64,000 bases of DNA from assembly GCA_902362705.1 (NCBI GenBank), contig CABIXK010000002.1, forward strand, positions 62,001 to 126,000, read 5' to 3'. Each line of letters starts with the position of its first letter. The first letter of the stretch is position 1. A model generated the notes under the pieces. It saw nothing but the letters and a program-made list of their open reading frames with translations, made no database searches and was not told the origin of the DNA. The position numbers were made by a program, and so were the translations under genes. This DNA is from Rikenellaceae bacterium. Lineage in GTDB: Bacteria; Bacteroidota; Bacteroidia; Bacteroidales; Rikenellaceae. Below are positions 57,546-64,000 of the stretch, piece by piece.

Positions 57546-59399
57546 ATGAGACGCACGGTGGCGACACTGCTCCTCGGGGCGCTCTTCGCCTCGGCCTTCG
57601 CCGCAGGGCGGGGCGGGGCGGCAGCGGGTGCGCACGCGGACCGGCCTGCGGATAATACTGCGGGCATGCCGGCCGGTGCGGCAGCGGGTATGCCCGCCGA
57701 CACGCTGCGCAGCGCCGACTGCTACCTGGAGGGCATCCGCCTCAAGTGCATCGACGGCGACACGACGCAGGCCGAGCGGCTCTTCGACGAGGCCGTGCGC
57801 CGCGACTCGACCTATGCGCCGGCGCTCTTCGAGCTGGCGCGCATACGCATCGACGGCGGGCGCAGGGGGGCCTCGGAGTATGCCCGCCGCGCCTGGCGGC
57901 AGGACACGACCGACAAGTGGTACCTGCGCATCTACGGCCAGGCGCTGCTCTCCGACGGTCGCTTCGGCGAGGCGCTGGGGGTCTACCGCCGCCTGGTGCG
58001 CACCGACGGCAACGACCCCGACAACTACCGCCTGCTGGCGGCCCTCTACGAGCAGGACGGGCAGCCCTATGCCGCCGTGGTGACGCTCGACTCGGCCGAC
58101 GTGCGCTTCGGTCGCATCCCCTATCTGGGGGCGATGAAGCGGCGCCTGCTGCTCTCCACGCGCCAGTACGACCGGGCGCTGGAGGAGGTGCGCCGCGCCA
58201 TAGGCGAAGCGCCGCACGACCCGGCCCACCGCTGCGCCCTGGGCGACATCTACGCCGCGCGGGGCGACGACTCGCTGGCAGTGGCGGCCTACGGCGAGGC
58301 GCTGAAGATCGACTCGACCGACATCCGCGCGCTCATGTCGCTCTCCGACTTCTACGGCGAGCGCCGCAACTACCGCGCGCAGCTCGGGACCTCGCAGCGC
58401 CTCTTCGCCAACGAACGCGTGCCCCTCGAGGCGAAGATCCGCCTCTTCGAACGCTACACGGCCGACGTGCGCTTCTACCGCGAATACTGGCCCCAGATCG
58501 ACGCCCTGGCCGCGACGCTCGCCATACGCCACCCCGACGAGGGGCGCGCAACGGAGCTCTACGCCCGCCACCTGACGGCCTCGGGCGAGCTCGAGCAGGC
58601 ACTGGCCCTCTACAAGATCCTGACGCGCCGCGAGCGGCCCGACGCCGAGAGCTTCCGCCACGTGATCGACATCGAAAGCTACATGCAGCACCCCGACTCG
58701 GTGGACCGCTACGTCGACCGGGCGCTGGAGCTCTTCCCCGAGATGCCAGAGTTCCACCTCTCGAAGGGACACGTGCTGCTCTACATGAAGCAACCCGCGA
58801 AGGCCGCGAAGGCCTACCGACGCTCGCTGCGCTACGCCGCGGGCGACTCGCTGCGCGGCGTGGTGTGGGGGCTCATCGGCGATGCCCTGCACCAGCAGGT
58901 CGAGGCGGCCGATTCGACCTACGAGGCACGGGCCGTGGAGACGCCGGGCGGGATTCCGCGCCGCGCCATGAAGCGCGCCTACGAGGCCTACGACCGCAGC
59001 CTGGAGCTGCACCCCGACAATGCGGCGACGCTCAACAACTACGCCTACTTCCTCTCGCTCGAGGGCCGCGACCTGGAGCGGGCGCTGAAGATGGCCGAGC
59101 GTGCCACCGAACTCACCGAAGGCAACAACGCCACCTACCTCGACACCCACGCCTGGGTGCTCTTCCGCATGGGCCGCACGGCCGAGGCGAAGCGGCTCCA
59201 GCAGCAGGCGGTGGTCATCGACGGGCAGCGGAGCCCCGGGCTGCTCGTCCACATGGGCGACATCCTCGAGGCGCTGGGCGAGCGGACGATGGCCCGCTTC
59301 TGGTGGCGCAAGGCGGCCGAGAACGGCTACGACGCCGAGGCCATAGCCCGCCGCTTCGAACGCAGCCGCGCAGCCGAAGCGGCGCAAAAGAACGACTAA
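57546..59399 (+). CDS. Exported TPR-repeat protein
   Basis: 617 residues, signal peptide (MRRTVATLLLGALFASAFAA), followed by a short Ala/Gly-rich linker. The rest is made of TPR-like helical repeats: YAPALFELARIRIDGGRRGA, PLEAKIRLFERYTAD, LNNYAYFLSLEGRDLERALK (about 494-513), YLDTHAWVLFRMGRTAEAKR and LLVHMGDILEALGERTMARF. No catalytic domain. It is 2 nt after pheS and 4 nt before the EnvC-like gene. Acts as a scaffold in the periplasm, probably for envelope or wall assembly; partner not known. Confidence 0.85.
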   Translation: MRRTVATLLLGALFASAFAAGRGGAAAGAHADRPADNTAGMPAGAAAGMPADTLRSADCYLEGIRLKCIDGDTTQAERLFDEAVRRDSTYAPALFELARIRIDGGRRGASEYARRAWRQDTTDKWYLRIYGQALLSDGRFGEALGVYRRLVRTDGNDPDNYRLLAALYEQDGQPYAAVVTLDSADVRFGRIPYLGAMKRRLLLSTRQYDRALEEVRRAIGEAPHDPAHRCALGDIYAARGDDSLAVAAYGEALKIDSTDIRALMSLSDFYGERRNYRAQLGTSQRLFANERVPLEAKIRLFERYTADVRFYREYWPQIDALAATLAIRHPDEGRATELYARHLTASGELEQALALYKILTRRERPDAESFRHVIDIESYMQHPDSVDRYVDRALELFPEMPEFHLSKGHVLLYMKQPAKAAKAYRRSLRYAAGDSLRGVVWGLIGDALHQQVEAADSTYEARAVETPGGIPRRAMKRAYEAYDRSLELHPDNAATLNNYAYFLSLEGRDLERALKMAERATELTEGNNATYLDTHAWVLFRMGRTAEAKRLQQQAVVIDGQRSPGLLVHMGDILEALGERTMARFWWRKAAENGYDAEAIARRFERSRAAEAAQKND

Positions 59400-59403
59400 G
59401 GAG

Positions 59404-60522
59404 ATGATGAAAACAGTGACGACAGCCCTCGCGCTGCTGCTGCTCGCTGCCGCCGCTCCGGCGCAGGACCGCCGCATCGAGGAGCAGCGGCGCGCGATCC
59501 AGGCCCTCGAAAAGAAGATCGCCGACCAGGAGCGCGAGATCTCGAAGCTCCAGAAGGGCCGCGCGGCCAGCGAGGAGCGCGCACGCCGCCTCTCGCGACA
59601 GATCGCCGACCGCAGCCAGCTGCTGGAGGCCACCGAGCGCAAGGCCGAGGACCTGCGCGACGAGATGACGCGCACGGACAGCGTGGCCGGGGGGCTCTCG
59701 CGCCGCCTCGACCGCGCGCGGGCCCAGTATGCCTCGATGGCGCGCGAAGCCTACCGCAACTACCGCAACAACAACTTCGTGACCTATCTTTTCGCCTCGC
59801 GCGACTTCGCCGACGCGGCGCGGCGCATCGCCACGCTGCGCGAGATGGCCGCCCTGCGCGAGCGCAAGATGACCGAGATCGCCGAGCTGAGCGGGCAGGT
59901 GCGGGCCGAGCAGGAGAAGCTCGCCCAGCGCCACCGGGCCCTCGACTCGGTGATGCAGCGCGCCGCCTCGCAGCGCGAGAAGCTGCAACGCGACGCCGCG
60001 GCCGCCAAGGCCGACATCCGCAACCTCTCGCAGAAGGAGCGCACGGCCCTGCAACGCAAGACGCAGCAGGAGCAGCAGCTCGACGCCGCGATCGCCGCCC
60101 TGCGCAAGCTCACGAAGGGCAACAAGGAGGGCGCCTCCTTCTCGTCGAAGACCTCGGGGCTGCGCCTGCCGGTGGTGGGCGGGCGCGTGAAGCGCTACAA
60201 GGAGAACATGGCCGAGATCGTGGGGCAGAAGGGGTCGCGCGTGATCTCGATCTACGAAGGCAAGGTGGTCGAGATCAAGCGCAACCGCATCACGGGAAAA
60301 TACGACGTTTTCGTGGCCCACGGCGAGTACATTACCTCCTATGCCAACCTGGGGACGATCGCCGTGGAAAAGGGGCAGAAAATAGCCAAGAACGGGACGC
60401 TGGGCACCATCGGCATGTCGCTCGACAATACGACGATGAAGACCGAGTACAAGCTCGTATTCGGCATCTACGCCCCCGACCCCGCCCGCAAGATGAAGGC
60501 GGAGAACTGCTTCAAGAAGTAA
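59404..60522 (+). CDS. EnvC-like murein hydrolase activator
   Basis: 372 residues. Start ATG 59404 (ATG 59407 also possible); AAGGAG precedes it, one of the few Shine-Dalgarno-like sites here. Signal peptide (MMKTVTTALALLLLAAAAPA), long coiled coil (about 25-235: QQLDAAIAALRKLTKGNKEG near its end), then a LytM/M23 domain (about 250-350: GVVSIYEGKV-like VISIYEGKVVEIKRNRITGK, VFVAHGEYITSYANLGTI). The metal-binding residues of active M23 peptidases are missing, as in EnvC/NlpD activators, so it likely activates an amidase for daughter-cell separation. Confidence 0.86.
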   Translation: MMKTVTTALALLLLAAAAPAQDRRIEEQRRAIQALEKKIADQEREISKLQKGRAASEERARRLSRQIADRSQLLEATERKAEDLRDEMTRTDSVAGGLSRRLDRARAQYASMAREAYRNYRNNNFVTYLFASRDFADAARRIATLREMAALRERKMTEIAELSGQVRAEQEKLAQRHRALDSVMQRAASQREKLQRDAAAAKADIRNLSQKERTALQRKTQQEQQLDAAIAALRKLTKGNKEGASFSSKTSGLRLPVVGGRVKRYKENMAEIVGQKGSRVISIYEGKVVEIKRNRITGKYDVFVAHGEYITSYANLGTIAVEKGQKIAKNGTLGTIGMSLDNTTMKTEYKLVFGIYAPDPARKMKAENCFKK

Positions 60523-60745
60523 AAAGTAATAAGTAAAAAGTGAGAAGTAAAAAGTGAGAAGCGAGGCGGGGCAGGCAAAGGGTGTTCGCGTATGAAACGA
60601 CGGCCATAGGCCGGCAGCCCGCAGCCACCCCCGGCGGAGGGCTGCTCTGTCGGCTGCGCCTCGATCGCCCCCTCCGCTGGCTGCGGGCCGAAAAAAAAGT
60701 GCTCCATTTTCAACTTTCAATTCTCAATTTTCAACTTTCAACTCA
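60523..60745. repeat. Complete repeat copy between the EnvC-like gene and ybeY
   Basis: Starts AAAAAGTAATAAGTAAAAAG and TGAGAAGTAAAAAGTGAG, has GGCAGCCCGCAGCCACCC, GGAGGGCTGCTCTGTCGGC and GCTGGCTGCGGGCCG, and ends CATTTTCAACTTTCAATTC and TCAATTTTCAACTTTCAA. It is the reverse complement of the copy at 53845-54130. The A+T-rich end is the leader of ybeY. Confidence 0.78.
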
Positions 60746-60751
60746 CAACGC

Positions 60752-61189
60752 ATGGCCGTAAGATACTACACCGACGACTGCTCCTACCGCCTGCCGCAGA
60801 AGCGGCTGACGGCCGCCTGGCTGCGCGACGCGGCGGCAGAGGAGGGCTACGCGCTGGGCGATGTCAACTACATCTTCTGCTCGGCCGCCCGGCTGCTGGA
60901 GATGAACCGCCAGTTCCTGGGGCACGACTACTTCACCGACGTCATCACGTTCGACTACAGCGACCGCAAGGGCACGCGCACGGTGTCGGGCGACATCTTC
61001 ATCGACGTGGAGACGGTGGCCGACAACGCGCGCCGGTACGGCGCCACGACGCTCGGCGAGATGCGCCGCGTGGTGGTGCACGGGCTGCTGCACCTCTGCG
61101 GCCAGAAGGACAAGACGCCCCGCGCCAACGCGCAGATGCACCGCAAGGAGGACAAGTACCTCGCCCGCTGGGAGCAGATGGGCAAGTAA
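60752..61189 (+). CDS. ybeY: Endoribonuclease YbeY
   Basis: 145 residues, usual length 140-160. LEMNRQFLGHDYFTDVITFD (about 50-69), then SGDIFIDVETVADNARRYG, and the zinc motif VHGLLHLCGQKDKT (about 109-122; His110, His114 and the family's Bacteroidetes-type Asp/Lys end). A 16S rRNA maturation and 70S quality-control enzyme in the cytoplasm. The next gene begins 13 nt later. The start is the first ATG after the repeat. Confidence 0.93.
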   Translation: MAVRYYTDDCSYRLPQKRLTAAWLRDAAAEEGYALGDVNYIFCSAARLLEMNRQFLGHDYFTDVITFDYSDRKGTRTVSGDIFIDVETVADNARRYGATTLGEMRRVVVHGLLHLCGQKDKTPRANAQMHRKEDKYLARWEQMGK

Positions 61190-61202
61190 ATCGCGGCGGC
61201 CG

Positions 61203-62086
61203 ATGAAAACGCATCCGAAGGCCCTTCTGGCGCTCTGGATCGCAGCGGGCGGCATGATCCCCGCGGCCGGGGCGAACGGGCCCGAAACGGCCGCTTACAC
61301 CCCGCAGACGGGCGATGCGGCGACGACCGGGGCGGCGACTGCGGCGGCAAGGGGCGAGATGACCCGGATAACGCTCGCCGAACTGCCGGCGGTCGACACG
61401 CTCTACTGCCGCCGGGGTCCTTTCACCGAGCACGACACGCTCTTTCTCTATCGCTACGCCGCCATCGTCGACGGCCGATTCCGGGACTATTGCGACGTCT
61501 TCGTCGAGCGCGGACTCGATTCGCACCTCCGGCGGCAGCTGCTGGACGCGGTCTCGCCCGACGGGGAGGAGAACCGCCGCACGCTGGCGGAGCTGCTCGG
61601 CGCCCTGCGCCGCGCCTATCCGGGGCCGCTGCCGCGCCACGAGTGCGGGATCGCGCACACTTGGCTGTCAGCCGTCCGCGCGGAGGGGACATACTACATC
61701 GACGGGCGGGAGCAGTATCCGATCCACATCGTCGATTCGCTGCTGATCGAGCATACGCAGGAGGGCCCCTGGCCCTCGCTGCTCGACAGCTTCGAGCGGG
61801 TGGGGGAGGGGCATTACCGCTTCGCCACGCGACGCATCGCCCCCGAACGCACCTGCCGATACGACCTCTACATCATCGACCCCGAGCGCGGGATCGCCCT
61901 GCTGGAAGAGCACACCGCCGCAGAACCCCTGTACCGGCTGCTGGTGTCGGCCCGCAAGGCTGGCCTGCTCGACCTGCTCGTCTGGCGCAGCGCAGAGATG
62001 CCGGCAGGCAACGAGATCCGCCGGGTCGGAGCCGAGGAGTTCCGCCGGTGGGTAGAAACCTTCCATTCGAAACAGAAACCGAACAA

Positions 62087-62090
<4 letters not shown>
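61203..62090 (+). CDS. Exported protein of unknown function
   Basis: 295 residues, signal peptide (MKTHPKALLALWIAAGGMIP, then AAGANGPETAAYTPQT). The body has ELPAVDTLYCRRGPFTEHDT, FRDYCDVFVERGLDSHLRRQ and LSAVRAEGTYYIDGREQYPI; the C-terminal part (RYDLYIIDPERGIALLEEHT; AGNEIRRVGAEEFRRWVETF) gives a mixed alpha/beta pattern. No family was recognised. Its stop overlaps the mnmG start as ATGA, so it is cotranscribed and coupled. A periplasmic protein in an operon with ybeY and mnmG. Confidence 0.65.
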
Positions 62091-63970
<1,880 letters not shown>

Positions 63971-63988
63971 ACCCGACCGGCACACGGA

Positions 63989-64000
63989 TGTTCCACGTGG
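63989..64000. other. parS-like half palindrome, truncated by the window end
   Basis: TGTTCCACGTGG, the left part and centre of the 16-bp palindrome TGTTYCACGTGRAACA bound by ParB in many bacteria. The last four bases are outside the window. Confidence 0.45.

Overview
The window looks like a chromosome segment of a high-G+C Bacteroidales bacterium, most likely Alistipes or a close relative (Rikenellaceae). Reasons: -7 boxes of the Bacteroidetes type (TAnnTTTG) sit in front of many genes with little Shine-Dalgarno signal. Characteristic families are present: a futalosine-route MqnA-like protein, ExbB/membrane protein/ExbD/ExbD, Bacteroides-type mobilization genes, and a 'structural protein P5'-type phage protein. 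The backbone is strongly G+C-rich, while the stretch from 17018 to about 36640 is clearly A+T-richer. The genus is an inference from composition and gene families.

Layout. 1-5100: cyclophilin lipoprotein (cut by the window edge), polysaccharide flippase, a lipoprotein, CorA and a short MqnA-like protein. Intergenic DNA here holds a promoter-bearing repeat, a 6S-like long hairpin and two possible small RNAs. 5794-14311: a compact, one-strand cluster of phage structural genes (two large unknown proteins, small HTH-like protein, ClpP-type protease, capsid-like protein, portal, adaptor-like protein, holin-like protein, P5-like protein). It has host-like composition and no visible terminase, tape measure or integrase. 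14392-17018: comEC and a class I methyltransferase. 17018-18877: an A+T-richer OLD-type ATPase/TOPRIM gene.

18931-36653 is an integrative mobilizable element in the 3' end of tRNA-Cys, bounded by a 16-bp direct repeat. It carries a tyrosine integrase, a Schlafen/AlbA-type regulator, HTH proteins, a primase-like TOPRIM protein, MobC and MobA relaxase genes, an Xre regulator, a type III restriction-modification pair, three uncharacterised membrane proteins (one with helical repeats) and an SF1 helicase fused to a nuclease-like domain. The cargo reads as anti-phage defence.

36640-64000 is backbone: tRNA-Cys, dprA, tatD, asparaginase, exbB/exbD operon, MATE exporter, NatAB-type ABC transporter, Lrp regulator with glycine C-acetyltransferase, galE, an ECF sigma/anti-sigma-like/Spy-GIN module, a patatin with a predicted barrel, pheS, a TPR protein, an EnvC-like protein, ybeY, an unknown exported protein and mnmG. 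A parS-like half palindrome runs off the right edge. G+C-rich palindromic repeats with A+T-rich ends fill most long intergenic gaps, including those inside the phage cluster.
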